A stretch of DNA of 64,000 nt from Phlyctochytrium arcticum (lineage: Eukaryota > Chytridiomycota > Chytridiomycetes > Chytridiales > Chytridiaceae): contig JAHLKI010000001.1 of the NCBI GenBank assembly GCA_025602905.1, positions 2,108,001 to 2,172,000 on the forward strand, written 5' to 3'. This document shows, piece by piece, positions 1-11,668 of this stretch; position 1 is the first letter of the stretch; each line of letters opens with the position of its first letter. The notes beneath the pieces were generated by a model that was not told the DNA's origin, searched no databases, and worked only from the letters and a program-made list of their open reading frames with translations. The position numbers and the translations under genes were made by a program.

Positions 1-3000
1 TGGAACATTTATGCTACACATCTACTTTTAGGGCTGATGCAAATTGTTTTGTTCCCGCTCTTTCTGTGTCGTCCTTTCTTCTATCCTCAACCTAGGCAGG
101 CAGATCTGTCCGTACTTGACCTATTCATGGACTTGTTCCTTTTGTATCTTTTCATACCAATTTGGCGTATGTGCATTGGCAACTCTTTTTCATTTCAACT
201 TTTTACGTGACCTTCACTAGCTCTGGTGAAGGTGGATGCTATTCTGTCAACTCCGGTGTAACATTCTCTGGCTCTGTTCCCTTCCCACTTTCACATTTGT
301 GAATCTCTGGGGAAGGCGGTTTATTTCTTTGCCCAGATCTGTTTCAGGTCTTTTAGCATGCTCTGTTGGCTGGCTTTTGAGAGAGAATGCACAACAGCGC
401 CGCTGTTTAAGTGTATACTTCGAAGCCAGGGTTTAGTAGTGCCCCATGACTTACTTGCTTTGTTGATACTCTCAATGATGCCTGTTCCTGGAGCAAATTT
501 TCCATTGTCACTACTGTTGTATTATTTTCACAGTATTGTGCTTTGCCTTCCACTATTTGGAGTAAAAACTGCTTTTAAGCAGATGCTGTAGTGCCATTAC
601 TGTTGCTTTCTGCTGTACAACGTTTTGGCACTATCCACCACTCTCAAAGGGCAGCCACGCCAACTCCTTACAGTGGGGTTCACCATTCTCTGTTTTGATG
701 AAGCAGGCAAGAGAGACATAGATTGAGAATGGGCAAGATTATTTTTTGTCATGAAGCACGCACGTTAGAGAGTGTGTACTTTCACATGCGTTTGTTACAG
801 GCATTTAGATTGTTATAGAAGGCAAAGTTATACATAAACTGGGCACAATAAATCTGAGCAAGTTGCTTGGTTAAGTGTGCACTTACCATGTGTATTGTAT
901 CAGAAGTTTCTCCATATGTCTCTTGGAGTGAGAACACCAGAACACCGCTGCCATATGCCATACTTTGGTCGGCATTGAGTCGAGCTTGCTCTCCACGTGA
1001 ACTTCCTCCATTGCCTAAAATTCCATTTTTTGCAGCTGTCAATAATATTCAGTAGGTACTCTTTCTGTGCCAATACCCACATTATGCCTGACCCATCTTT
1101 GGCCTATTGATTTCCATTGTTTTTTCTCTTTCTATGATTTTAAGTTCCTTTTGCTTGTCATATATATCATTTTCCTCTCCAGTTATACCATTCTTAAACT
1201 TGAAGCCCTGTCCATCTGTTTACAAGACGTATTTTGAAAATGATGAAAGTAAGACATCTATTGGCAATAAAGTACTTGGATTGTATTGGGCTCACTGGAT
1301 GGCTTTACCACCGGCTCGTGGCGATGCCATTGCCTCACTGTGCCTGCGGCACAATGACGCAGTGGTCCTTTGGTCCTCAAAATCGGTTCTTTATTATATA
1401 ATAGACAGTCAACTACTGCCTTTGTTCAGAATGTTGGTGTTACTTGCTGGGGTACTTGGCGTCACATTGACTGATATTGACTGGTTTACCACCATTCAAG
1501 ATGACCTTTTACTACTGCATCTCTTTGCAACAACCGTATGGCATTAGGAAAACTTGGCCAAAGTGGTTTTTACTCAAAATCACGTCAAGGTCTGCCCCAC
1601 TACTCCTGGCCCATATCACCCAACCACTGTTTGAGTGGGGTAGAATCTTTGCACCCCGCTTACCTGCCGCCAGCCCCCGTTGGGGCACAAGCTCTGCTCA
1701 GACAAACTTTTCTTGTGACAAAGTCTGTTTGGGCACGCTTCATTTGGGGTCTTTCAGACAGGAATTGTAAAGAACCCGTAATATATATCAATGAGATGTG
1801 GTTGCACTCAAGCTAAATCCTGCAATGCGAGAGCACAGCCAACAATCCCTGGATACTGCAGGTCTAGATAGATCCAGGATAGCAAGAACAAAAGTGTTAA
1901 AACAGGATAGCTGGCAAATTGCTCAAGTAGCAAAACATTTGCCAAATGGTGTTTTTGGCATTCCCATGAGCATGGATCAGTCTCTCACCAATCAAACATG
2001 GCACAAAATAGCACCTTATACTCCACTGCCATACAAAAAAGCAATACTGTTTGTCAGTTTAATCTCATTGCTACCAAGTGCATCTTTATCAAATGACTGC
2101 ACTTGATCCATCATTCATAAGAAACTCACACTGGACCCACAGCTAGTAGCCCTTGCAAACTCGAGCTATAAGCAAATACACAATGCAGTTCTCAATAGAC
2201 TCACTCACTTGTAATAGGGTGTAAAAAGGGTCCATGATTCAAAATACCAAGGGGTTCAACCCTTTGGAGTATTTTTTCAATCAGTCACTAGCAAATAACA
2301 AGAATACGTGTTTGACAGAGAAGGAAGGAGTTTGTCATTCAATAAAGGAAGAGAGGAAAGAAACAAATGAAAACATCAAAATGTAGGTTTAGCCAAGAAG
2401 GGTGTCCATTATGTATCCTCTGGGGCAAAAGCGTCCTGTGTTTCTCTCGCACCGGGTAAAGTTGCAAAACTCAGATCAAAATAATCAAAATTGCCAACAT
2501 GCCCAAAAGCATTGCCACAATGAAAAGCAAGAATAGCTCCATTGCTTGACTTAAATAAAGGGAAGTGTTCATGGCACCACACCTTGGATTGAATTGAGTA
2601 GACATGTATTTGGCGCAGTTGGAATGGATTGCTTTTGGCATTGTAGAGATAGAACAAGTAAGTTTTGCACATCCATGCTACATGCATTGGCAATTTTTTG
2701 TCCAAGCATAAATAGTTGTTCACTTGGGCTCTTTGACCGTGTGCAAACAACTATCTTGGAGGATATGCCCTGATTGGAGGATCCATCCACAAAGAACTTG
2801 CCCCAAGGAACAAGCTGGGTCAAGGGGGACCTTCAATAAAAGTGTGGTGCCATGAACAATTTCCTAAATGAATTGACAATCACAGAAAATGCCTCAAACA
2901 TTGTCAGATTTGGATGAACAAAAAGCCACAACATTCAAAGTGGGTTGCAGAAAGGCATTTTGAATCATCATTGTATTGACTCAGTAATGGTTAGGTACAA

Positions 3001-3974
3001 AAAGATTTGCATGTGTTCACAACCAGTATGAGTTGGCTTTAGTCCAGAATATACAGTAGAATAAATTGTAGATGCATGTTAATTCATCAGTCTGCATACC
3101 CAAACTCTTGCATGCATGATGATGTTTGAGATTTCCGAGTGCACAAATTTCAGCTGTGCTGTAGCAACTCTAGTGTTTTCTAGTAATGCATCCATTCCAA
3201 TACAAATTCATGACTGCCTTCAACAAACACAGCACGCGGTGCACAAGCTTCTTAAGTATCCACCTGCAAAAGCTGCTCATTTTGCCACCAATCTTGGTGT
3301 CAATGCATCCTAAATAAACTCACCAAACTTGCAAAAGCAGCGTACAGGGAAGTCCTGGCTGATGGCTGTGGTCCAGGGATGGCTGATCTTGTTGACAAGC
3401 TGATTGGGAAGCCTGGCCAGTGTACTCTTCTTGGTAATGTGTGATGAATGGCAGATAAAGGCTCGGAAAGAGATACTAATGAATAAAACTCACATGAACA
3501 TTTTTTGTTTTCAGAGCCAGCCAAGTAGAAATATGTCCCTTTGATTGTTCTTCAAGATTGGCAACATGGGAAATTCACAACAGACTCGAGATGCAGATGA
3601 CACCAAAGAAGTAGGAGTTGTTTTTGTTGCTAATTGTGCTCTTCTGCTGGGGCTCGTAATGGGAAAGCTGACTGCTTGTCAGTATATTTAAATTATCAGC
3701 TGACCATAGTTTGCCAATAATATATTATCACAATGACATTGTGAATTTCTGTATCCCAGTCCATTGCCCCCAATGTTCTGCAACATCAATATCACCATCT
3801 TCTTGCATTGCAAGGATCATGCACTGGTTCACCTTTTTGAGGACATTAGTTGCTTGGAGGATTTCAATCCAATAGTCTGCAATCAACTCAATGTGTCCAT
3901 TTGATTTGCCAATTCCTGCCTCTTGGGGTAACATCAGGCAAGAAGTTCAGGATTGTTTCCAGAATCATTGATTA
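1..3974. other. gene-poor AT-rich region, no supported gene
   Basis: Both strands contain only short unrelated open frames (all under 150 codons) without recognisable motifs or a coherent set of introns. Composition is AT-rich with many TG/CA words, as expected for old, decayed repeats. I see no tRNA or rRNA gene. Apart from one imperfect hairpin at 2236-2283 I cannot assign anything here. Confidence 0.6.
2236..2283. repeat. imperfect long hairpin
   Basis: The left arm reads TGATTCAAAATACCAAGGGG and the right arm, reverse-complemented, reads TGATTGAAAAAATACTCCAAAGGG. The arms meet around TTCAA with a few gaps. It could be a remnant of a small foldback element; no target duplication is visible. 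Confidence 0.4.
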
Positions 3975-4604
3975 AGGGTAGTCACCGGCTTATAATTGAT
4001 TTTTTCTGACGCGTTTCTCACTTGGGTCCACAAGAAATTCGACAAATTCCTGGAGAAAACTCTTGAGCGTCCATCTTACGTCCTAACAAAAAAAGGGCAA
4101 CGGATCCAGATTCCTGGCGTTGAGGAGCATAGCTGGACAGAGGGTTTTTTGTTCAATCTTTTTCCTCATCCTGAAAATCTATTTTCCGTGGCACGGTTTA
4201 GTATTTTTACTAATGGCCAGCGCTTGCCCATCAACCTGACATCAACTCATGCTGTATAGTGACAAGACCCTTTCAATCGTCCAATCTCTCTAGTATTGAA
4301 TTCATATCGTACATGTGAGCACAAGTTCGGATCAGACTGCCAAAAAGAAAAGCAAAAAGCTTCAAAATGCTCCAACATCTTGATTTTTGAAGAGGAATGA
4401 TAGAGGAAAAAACCCTCTGTCCAGTTATGCTACTCAACGCCAGGAATCCGAATCTGTTGTCCTTTTCTTGTTAGGACATAAGATGGATGCTCAAGAGTTT
4501 TCTCCAAGAAAACACATTTTTTGGAGGCTGTGTAACTGGACTTTACTAGTGAGCCCGCTTCAGAAAAAAACAGCGTTTTTAACGAGTAAGCCGGTGACTA
4601 CCCT
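3975..4604. mobile_element. foldback (long inverted-repeat) element, about 630 bp
   Basis: The ends are perfect inverted copies: GGGTAGTCACCGGCTTA at 3976-3992 and its reverse complement TAAGCCGGTGACTACCC at 4587-4603. An inner block of about 100 bp at 4047-4150 returns inverted at 4407-4510 with roughly 90 percent identity; it contains a CTGGAGAAAACTCTTGAGC core. The sequence between end and inner block (about 3993-4046 against 4511-4586) is much more diverged, and the centre (about 4170-4390) is mostly non-palindromic. This is the structure of a foldback DNA element or large MITE. An 88-codon open frame at 3996-4259 lies inside the left arm and is probably just arm sequence. I see no clear target-site duplication (left flank GATTAA, right flank TGTGTA), so family assignment is open. 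Confidence 0.75.
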
Positions 4605-5780
4605 GTGTACTCTCAAAGTGGACAATGAAATCACCACATGTGTTCCAACTTCCCAACAACAACAATACCAAAGATGGACAAGCAGAATAGTTATAATTAT
4701 TTTTTGTGCATACAAATTGGCAACTTTGTGGGATTGTCTGATGGGTCTTTCAGGAGAGTGCTTGAAATTTGAAACTGATAGTCTCTGTACAATTTGTGAT
4801 TGAAGAGTGGTAAACACCATTGACAATGTCCTGGTATGCCAGGTGTGACATCCAGAGCATCAATTGCCAGCATCAGTGCTCTGCATGTTGCAAGGCTGGC
4901 AAAGAGAACCATTGAGCATAAACCGCTTTCTCATAATGCATTTGTATGCAGCATAAGTGGGTCAGAAAAAAGTTTCCCTGGCATACCCAACTCTTGAGGC
5001 CACAAATCTGGAACAACACTGCAAAGATGCATTTGATTGACAAAACCTTTGATTTGGATCAGCTTGAAGCTGTGCTTGCCTTACGAGGTATGCTGTTTTC
5101 CTTTAAGCATGTTAAACATAACCACAAAACGGTCCCAATTTTTTGGCAAACAATCTTCCTGTTAGAAGATCCTTCTCAACCAACAGAATCTGGTAGGCTG
5201 CCGAGGCAACATTTTTCTTTGCCATTTTCCACAGGATCCACATCAGCACACACTCCTCACCCAGCCTGTTGCTTATATGTAGCAATTGGGCTTTACGTCA
5301 TCCGTCCCAACTTTTTGGGTGTCCCTGTAACAATTTTTCTAAATAAAATAGCTTCTCCTTGCCAACACTCCACTGCCTCTGGCTCTTCTCAACAAAATAC
5401 CTTGGACAGAACAGGTCCAGGTGGTTCAAGCGTCATGCAGTGGCTATTGCTGATTGAGCAAAAAAATGGTGTTGACTGACTGGGTAAATAAAACTATTAT
5501 GACAGATTGAGTCTGTCAGTACTTCCAGTGGATAGCCCTGGCCCTCAGCAACATTTCTGTATATACATGTTTGAGCAATCCTGCTAGTTTTACTTGCGAG
5601 ATTCTCCCCTGTCCCAGTAGTAGTTTGAACTCCAACTTTCATCAACCAACAGTCACATGACCTTGACTCATAAACGCGACGCGACACTGTCCACAATCCC
5701 CATACACCATATCCATGATATCTATATAGTATAATAGCAATGTCCGAAAAAGATGACATGTCCCACGTGACCCGTTCTCA
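4605..5780. other. gene-poor stretch with one unassigned 177-codon open frame
   Basis: The plus-strand frame at 4946-5479 is the longest here. It has no motif I recognise, no plausible flanking exons, and the same AT-rich composition as the surrounding repeat-like DNA. I treat it as chance or decayed transposon sequence rather than a gene. Confidence 0.5.
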
Positions 5781-5784
5781 CACT

Positions 5785-6590
5785 GTTGCTCCCGCCGCGA
5801 GTCCTGCGATTTGGAGTCTTTGTGCAAATCCTCGAGGCCACCAATGCCAGATTACATCTTGGCATGGCCTCAGCGTGGGAAAACAGATGGCATCTTGGCA
5901 TGGCCATTTGGGAGTGATGGAGGGAACAAGTATTCATGGTGGGATGGCGTCGGCTGGGCAGGTATTGCACACAGCCTTGATTTCCAAAGCCAACCCGAGA
6001 TGGGAGGGGGGTGTGCACATAGCCATGGTTTTAGAGGAGTGCTCAATGGAATTGGCAGTGAGAATGACCAGGGGCATTCTGTATATGGAACCTCTGCCAT
6101 TTTTTGGCAGACTTCCTCTGTGTTTGGTTTACATTCGTCTCTGTATTGGGCTTAGCCCCATACCTGGCATATCCTCGTTACACGGAAAGAAGCAAGAACG
6201 CCCAAAGGTGCAAGAGCACCAGCACCATGCACCCACACAGGTCACCACAAAGGCGCACCAAGAATCCCTGACAAGGAAAAGCAGCAAAGCAACCAATCAA
6301 GAGTGGCCACGTCCAAATGGTGCCATGAGCGGCCCAAACAGACGCAAGAATGGTGCAAGAGCAATTAGGCAGCAAGGCCGAAGTCCGGCCGAGGTCAGGA
6401 AACATAGGTAGTTGTGAATGGGAGGAACCTGGGGGAAAGGTAGCCTAGTTTTAGTATAAAAAGGGAGCAGTAGCGCGCTCCCCAGAAAATGGGCACCCAG
6501 TCCCGACTTGTATTGTAACCTGTATCCTGTATACAATCATATTATATTGTCGTCCTTCACTTTTGAAGTCTTCTGTCCCTGCTATTCGTC
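5785..6590 (+). mobile_element. LTR-like or element-derived promoter module A
   Basis: A GC-richer island in AT-rich DNA. It holds a plus-strand open frame (5740-6411) with imperfect internal repeats of CATCTTGGCATGGCC (around 5850 and 5890), followed by a TATA-like TATAAAAAGG at 6456, then AATCATATTATATTG near 6533 and GTCCCTGCTATT near 6575. The last three blocks recur in the same order in module B at 10.62-10.77 kb, so the two are related. The order TATA, leader and conserved end suits a solo LTR or a TE-derived transcription unit. No PBS, polypurine tract or pol gene is visible. Confidence 0.35.
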
Positions 6591-9483
6591 TTAATCACAC
6601 ATATTCCGGCTTTGAGGAGCGCTGCGCTGACTGCGTAAGCGCGATATCCAATCTCCCACGAGCGCCCAGACGGGCGTAGCCTCTTTTCTTCCACTGGGGT
6701 CCCCTTCCAAGCCAAGGAAATTCGCCAGTTGGTCTACTCTCCACACGATCCATCCATTGGGCGTTCATCCTTGTTCTCACCCATTCTTTTTTCCCCACCC
6801 ACCATCCCCATATAGCTTATTGGGATATTTTTCTTACTTTGTACAATACATTTATGTCTCTCCGGTCGGACTGTTGCCCACCGCAAACAGAGTTCTAGAA
6901 GGCACCCAAGCTACGGGTTGTTACTCATCCACTAATCGCGTGCGTTGTGAACATTGGTTGCCAGCATTACCGAGAATGCCCAAGGGCATTCTGTCAAATA
7001 GTGTACAGGGGCATTTAAACCTGAAAGGAAGGTTACAGGAGTGCAGACATCCAAGATTGCAGATTTTTACAAGATTGAAGGTACACATTTCTCAAACCCT
7101 TTCAAACAACTGTACCACAAAGAATTCATTGGGGTTGCTGAAAAAAGTTTCAATGACAAGTTGGGAGTACCAAACAGTTGGGGTGGTCTACAAATCTGTA
7201 CAAACTGCAGTCAATGACAAGTTTGCCCATGGATGAAGAGAGCAAATCTTTGAGGTCCTGGAGGAGCCATCAGTTGTTGCCCATTGGTCAAGTTGGAATC
7301 ATTTTATGGACCAAAAAAGCCATGCAGCTGTCATGGTATGTATTCACTTCATCAATACCTATGTCTTATATTTGCTGAGTTTTGATTGTATTAAGTAGTG
7401 TACCTACAATCCTGGGAAGGCATGACAAATGTGCTTTTCAGGCTGCAAGTAGCCAATCTTGCAAGGTATAGCATTGAAGTTCTGGTTATTGGGTCTTTGG
7501 ACTTCTCATTATCTATTCATATCCAGGCTAATCAGGGTTTCCACTCTGGTGTCTTGCATTAAGACATCACTGCGTAGGCATTACCCTGGTGAGATGATAG
7601 TTTGCTCATTGCACTAATTTTATTGGTACACAGAGAGTATTTTGACATCCTTTGTATTTCCGCAACAGGATCATAGACTTTGATGCCCTTAGTAGAATGT
7701 CATGATCTTGATGCTGGAATGAGGAACACTAACATTGCAACCCCAGATATACAACCCTATAAGTTTTTTTGAGGGGACATTTGCACACAAGGATGCCATC
7801 AGCGGAATGCAAAGATATTGGCCCGTGTGAGTTAAGTGTTCTCCAATGCCACTTTAAGCACTAGAGTGTTGTGTACATTTGTGATAAATTGGAAGTAATT
7901 GCAAAATTCCTTATTATACTTGATTGACCTCTTCCTTGGTATTTTTGTCACAACAAAGTGTTCCAATGTTATGGTGCATGAGATGTTGTTGTATCATTCC
8001 AACATGTAGGTCCAGAGGGTGGCAGCAGCAGAGATGGTGGATTGATCCTTGAGGATGATCACGAAGGCATGACGAGAATAGTGGCAACAAACAGATGAAG
8101 TACTTGTGTCCTTCACAGGTACCTGACTTTGAGGACTTCATTGAGATCAACTAGAACCTATTCAAATGGAACCTTTACAAAATGGTTAGAGTTGGTGAAG
8201 GAATGCATGCAGCTGTCACAAAGCGGACAGGGCACTCTATTGAAGGTGTTTTCTGGAGTCCACAAAAAGATAGGAATAGTGAAAGGGGAGAATTTGTTGC
8301 AAAGAATGACTCCATCATTGGGCATAATCTTGAAAATTATGATTTGGTTGGATGAGTTCATTATGCATGATTATTATACTGAAAAGTTAGTGGAGAGCAA
8401 GAGTAAAGTAAGTTGGGAAAGGTTGTGGTATTGAGAGATGGAAAAGGCTTTAGTTGTGTTACATGGAGCGAAAAGGGCAAAAGAACAGGAGAGCATGCCG
8501 GGGAGAGTAAATAAGTGAATCATTTAGTTTTTTTACATTTTCCAGATCCAGTGCAGATCTGGAACAGCTTTCAAGTTCTGGTTTGCTGACTCATGGACCC
8601 ACATGAAAAGGACAACAAAATACAATTTGGTGTGGTGTTGGGGCTGTGGAAGTGGCTCCTGCGTAATCTGCTCCTCTCATGCAATGGCGAGATTTTTGAT
8701 CACTGCACATAACAATTTGAAAAAAATAGGAGTTTTGCAAAGCTGGGGCATGAGAGAAACTGTCAGGTATTATTTGCTATTCAAAAACAATGGTACAATA
8801 TGTTTGAAACTGCAACTTGCTAACATGGTAAGTTATTATATGGACTACTTGTACCACATACTCTGAGTTGGCTATGATATATTTTGAACAGAGATATGCG
8901 GACACCAGGTATGGTATGTTTTCAGCAGACACTGGGTCGCTTTTCAACAACTGTGCTCTCAACATTGCTGACATGCCTCCAATGCATTGTCTGGCCACAA
9001 ACAGGACAGACCAACTGGTAAAGCATTTTTTCCTAAAAAAGGCCCAGCCTGTCTGTGATATGAAGAAAGTGTGTCAGAGTCATTGCTTCCTGAACTTGTT
9101 GCTGCACTAGTCAGACCTGCAGAGTTGTAATCCTCTTTTACACAGAGCAATTGATTTAGACCCTTCTGAACAAGAATGTGTTACACTGCCCAAGACACAC
9201 TCAAACCAAACAGCTCTTACATACAGACCTTGTTAAGACAAAATGGTCAGGGTTACAAGTCCCAAAAAAGCTGCAAAGAGGCCACAGATTCAGATTCCTG
9301 ATGGTGGGGCAGTCAGATCCAAACTTATGCTCACCTGTAGGGACTATTTAGGATATTACACAATTCAAAGGCTGCTTCCCCTAGCCTAGCTATTCACCTA
9401 CCATTCTTTCCACCCATCCCCTTCCTCTACTACCTCCCTTTGTTGCTATCTTACTTTGTATGTGCGTGTCATTTTGCTTTGAA
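6591..9483. other. gene-poor AT-rich region, decayed open frames only
   Basis: Several 60-100-codon frames occur (for example 8129-8434 plus and 8868-9110 plus), but none joins into a coherent gene model or shows a known motif. The spacing and composition suggest fragments of dead transposable elements. Nothing else supported. Confidence 0.5.
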
Positions 9484-9630
9484 TACTGTAAATACCTGGC
9501 TCCTGTAACCCCCCCCCCCCCCCCCCTCCCCATTCAATGGTGAGGCACAGTGTTCCAAGGCTCAGGCACAGTTTTTGGACCGGGCATCGAACCGGGAGGG
9601 GGGGGGTACAGGAGTCAGGTATTTACGGTA
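9484..9630. mobile_element. MITE with 24-bp TIRs and TA ends
   Basis: The left end 9484-9507 (TA then CTGTAAATACCTGGCTCCTG) and the right end 9607-9630 are inverted copies differing at 2 of 24 positions. The inverted match continues into an 18-nt C tract on the left (9509-9526) and a G tract on the right, giving arms of about 45 bp. Both ends carry TA, as expected for a TA target duplication of the Tc1/mariner type. The 147-bp size and absence of coding capacity make it a non-autonomous MITE. The inner part contains a repeated GGCACAGT word. Confidence 0.75.
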
Positions 9631-10111
9631 ATGTTTTTTGCTGTTGTTTTTCTAGCTTCTGTTGAAACCCAAGACTGTCTACTTGGATTTTTCTTTTTTA
9701 GATCAAAAAATATGCACCCAAAATGTCAAGAAAAGGAGGAATTCTACAGTTGTGCATATTACCAGAACTTTACAGCAGATGCTAGCTAGAGCTTGAGCAG
9801 CAAGTCCTGTGAAAGTCTCCTTGTTATCTGCGAAACTCTCGAATATAGCTGGGAATTGTGGTTGGGTTTTGGGTAAAATCTAACTAGCTGTGGGCAAGAC
9901 TGCAAGAGAAGCACAGTCTATCATAGTAGTTAGAAGGGTTCGTTGGTAGTAACTCTGGGCTGTAAGTCGTAAGTATTAACGCTGCTCAGAGGAGCTTGTC
10001 TATATTGGGTAAAACAAAACAAAATAAAAGTAAGGCCGACGATCTAGTTGCTAGGCTACGCTAATGGAATCACGTCACGGAGGTACCTATGGCCCTTTCA
10101 CAGTCCATACT

Positions 10112-10770
10112 GTTGTAACAGATTGTTATCTGTTTGTCCTGTGATAGTACCCCCGTGTTCCCTGACTTCCCAACTCTCCCTTTTGTATATATCCCGACCC
10201 ACCTTGTCTTAGTAGTATTCCGTGCAGCTCCTAGTTTAGTGTTCCCCTCGACCTTGGGACTTAGAGATTGTTTGGACATCTGCCATGTCTGTGGGCAGCG
10301 TGGCCAACAAGCCAGGACGCGCCCTTGAACCGGTTGCGCAGCAGAACGCGTCGCGAGAACGCGAGACCAAGGCCAGCATTGCAACATCTTCCCACCCAAG
10401 AGCAAGACCACCACGGCCCAATACTCTTTGTGCAGATTGAAGACTTGGCAGCCGCATCGCCCGCACCGTACAGCCCCGAGAAGAACGTCCATTGGAACCC
10501 CGGAATGACCGCCACCGAAGAACGGGCCAGAGTGCCAAGGAAAGGAAAGGACTAGGTTAGAAAGTGCAGGCTGGCTGCCTGGTTGAAATCCCCCCGCCCA
10601 TACTTAGCTGTGATGGTAGTTTTCCTATAAAAGCAGGCATTGCCTCGCACCCCTTGTAAATAATGACCGGCCTCATCTCTTGAATCATATTACATTGCAT
10701 ATTTTGATACAAGTCCCTCTGAACCCTTGCCTAGCGAAGTCATCCGTCCCTGCTATTGTCGCAACTGTAA
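10112..10770 (+). mobile_element. LTR-like or element-derived promoter module B
   Basis: A second GC-rich island. It contains a short plus-strand frame starting at 10284 (about 50 codons, basic and Ser/Pro-rich), then TATAAAAGCAGG near 10628, AATCATATTACATTG near 10683 and GAAGTCATCCGTCCCTGCTATT near 10736. The last block matches module A (6566-6588) at about 20 of 22 positions and the order is the same. It begins near TGTTGTAACAG (10112) and ends near GTCGCAAC (10766), which is suggestive of LTR-type termini, but no target duplication can be confirmed. Confidence 0.35.
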
Positions 10771-11292
10771 GTACAGAATGCAAATTTTTTGATAAGCGTT
10801 GAGCCCATTCAACACACACTTTCAAAGGCTAGGACTTTCAGACCCACATCAGTTTTTATACTTTACATGTGCCACATATGTCTTTTGTCATGTTATTTTT
10901 TGTCCTGGGGTCAAATTCAGTCTGGTGAAATATTTGGTTTTCTAATTGAGAATGTCAGACTTGGACTTTTATGTATGCAGACAAAAAAAAGATACATAGT
11001 ATCCCAAGGCCAAGCATGTGTAAATGCCATATGAATGCAAATCTGTTTGCACTGCAATTTCTGAAAAGTTAGCAGCTGGAATTGAGAAAAAGTGTAATTT
11101 GCCACCATTTGCTGTATGCTGTAAGGCGAGACCTTTGACAGAATTGGAGCAGAATCCTCCCACAACCGTCGCTTTTGGGAATACAAAGATGCCCCAATAC
11201 TGCAGTGTTAATGGTTTGCAACGAGCCACTGCCCTGCATGAACATTCCCCCTCCAACACTATGGCCTGGGTGAGTAATCACATAATGTTCTC

Positions 11293-11444
11293 AATCTTCC
11301 TGGGAATATTAACTATTCTTTTGTTGAAGGTTTCTACCACAATCCGCTTATTATTTAAATGCTAACCAGCCTTGAGATGAACGCCAGCGCTGATAACCAG
11401 CAGGTCTGTAAGCTGAAGTGGTGTTTAATATTCCCAGGAACATT
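11293..11444. repeat. 20-bp inverted repeat; a third copy lies near 12.2 kb
   Basis: AATCTTCCTGGGAATATTAA at 11293-11312 is matched by an inverted copy at 11425-11444 (19 of 20). A direct copy of the 19-bp TCAATCTTCCTGGGAATAT occurs at 11291-11309 and again at 12200-12218. A word of this length recurring three times in 1 kb is unlikely by chance and probably marks ends of a small repeat family. Confidence 0.6.
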
Positions 11445-11643
11445 TACCACTCTGTAGAGATACTTAAATGTTTAGTCAACATTATATGTATGCATTGTTT
11501 TATCAATATAATTCTTTATATGCCTGAAATAATCACTAAGTCAAGTATGTTTGCACCAAAACACAGGACAAAAATTCACAGGAATATCAATCTTAACAGT
11601 CCGACATTGACATTCTCAATTATACAAACGGAGTCTTTTTGAA

Positions 11644-11668
11644 CCCCCCCCCCCCCCCCCCCCCCCCC
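11644..11668. repeat. 25-nt C homopolymer
   Basis: An uninterrupted C run preceded by TTTTTGAA and followed by AGCTCAG. The only comparable tract in the window is the C run inside the MITE at 9509-9526. Exact length is uncertain in any assembly. Confidence 0.8.

Noticed and set aside
5740..6411. 223-codon frame as a cellular gene
   Set aside because: It has internal short repeats, no recognisable domain and sits within a module that recurs at 10.6 kb, so an element-derived frame is more likely.
9590..9610. tRNA-like TTCGA segment on the minus strand
   Set aside because: Only a T-arm-like word occurs; no acceptor stem, anticodon arm or D arm can be folded. It is the inner part of the MITE.
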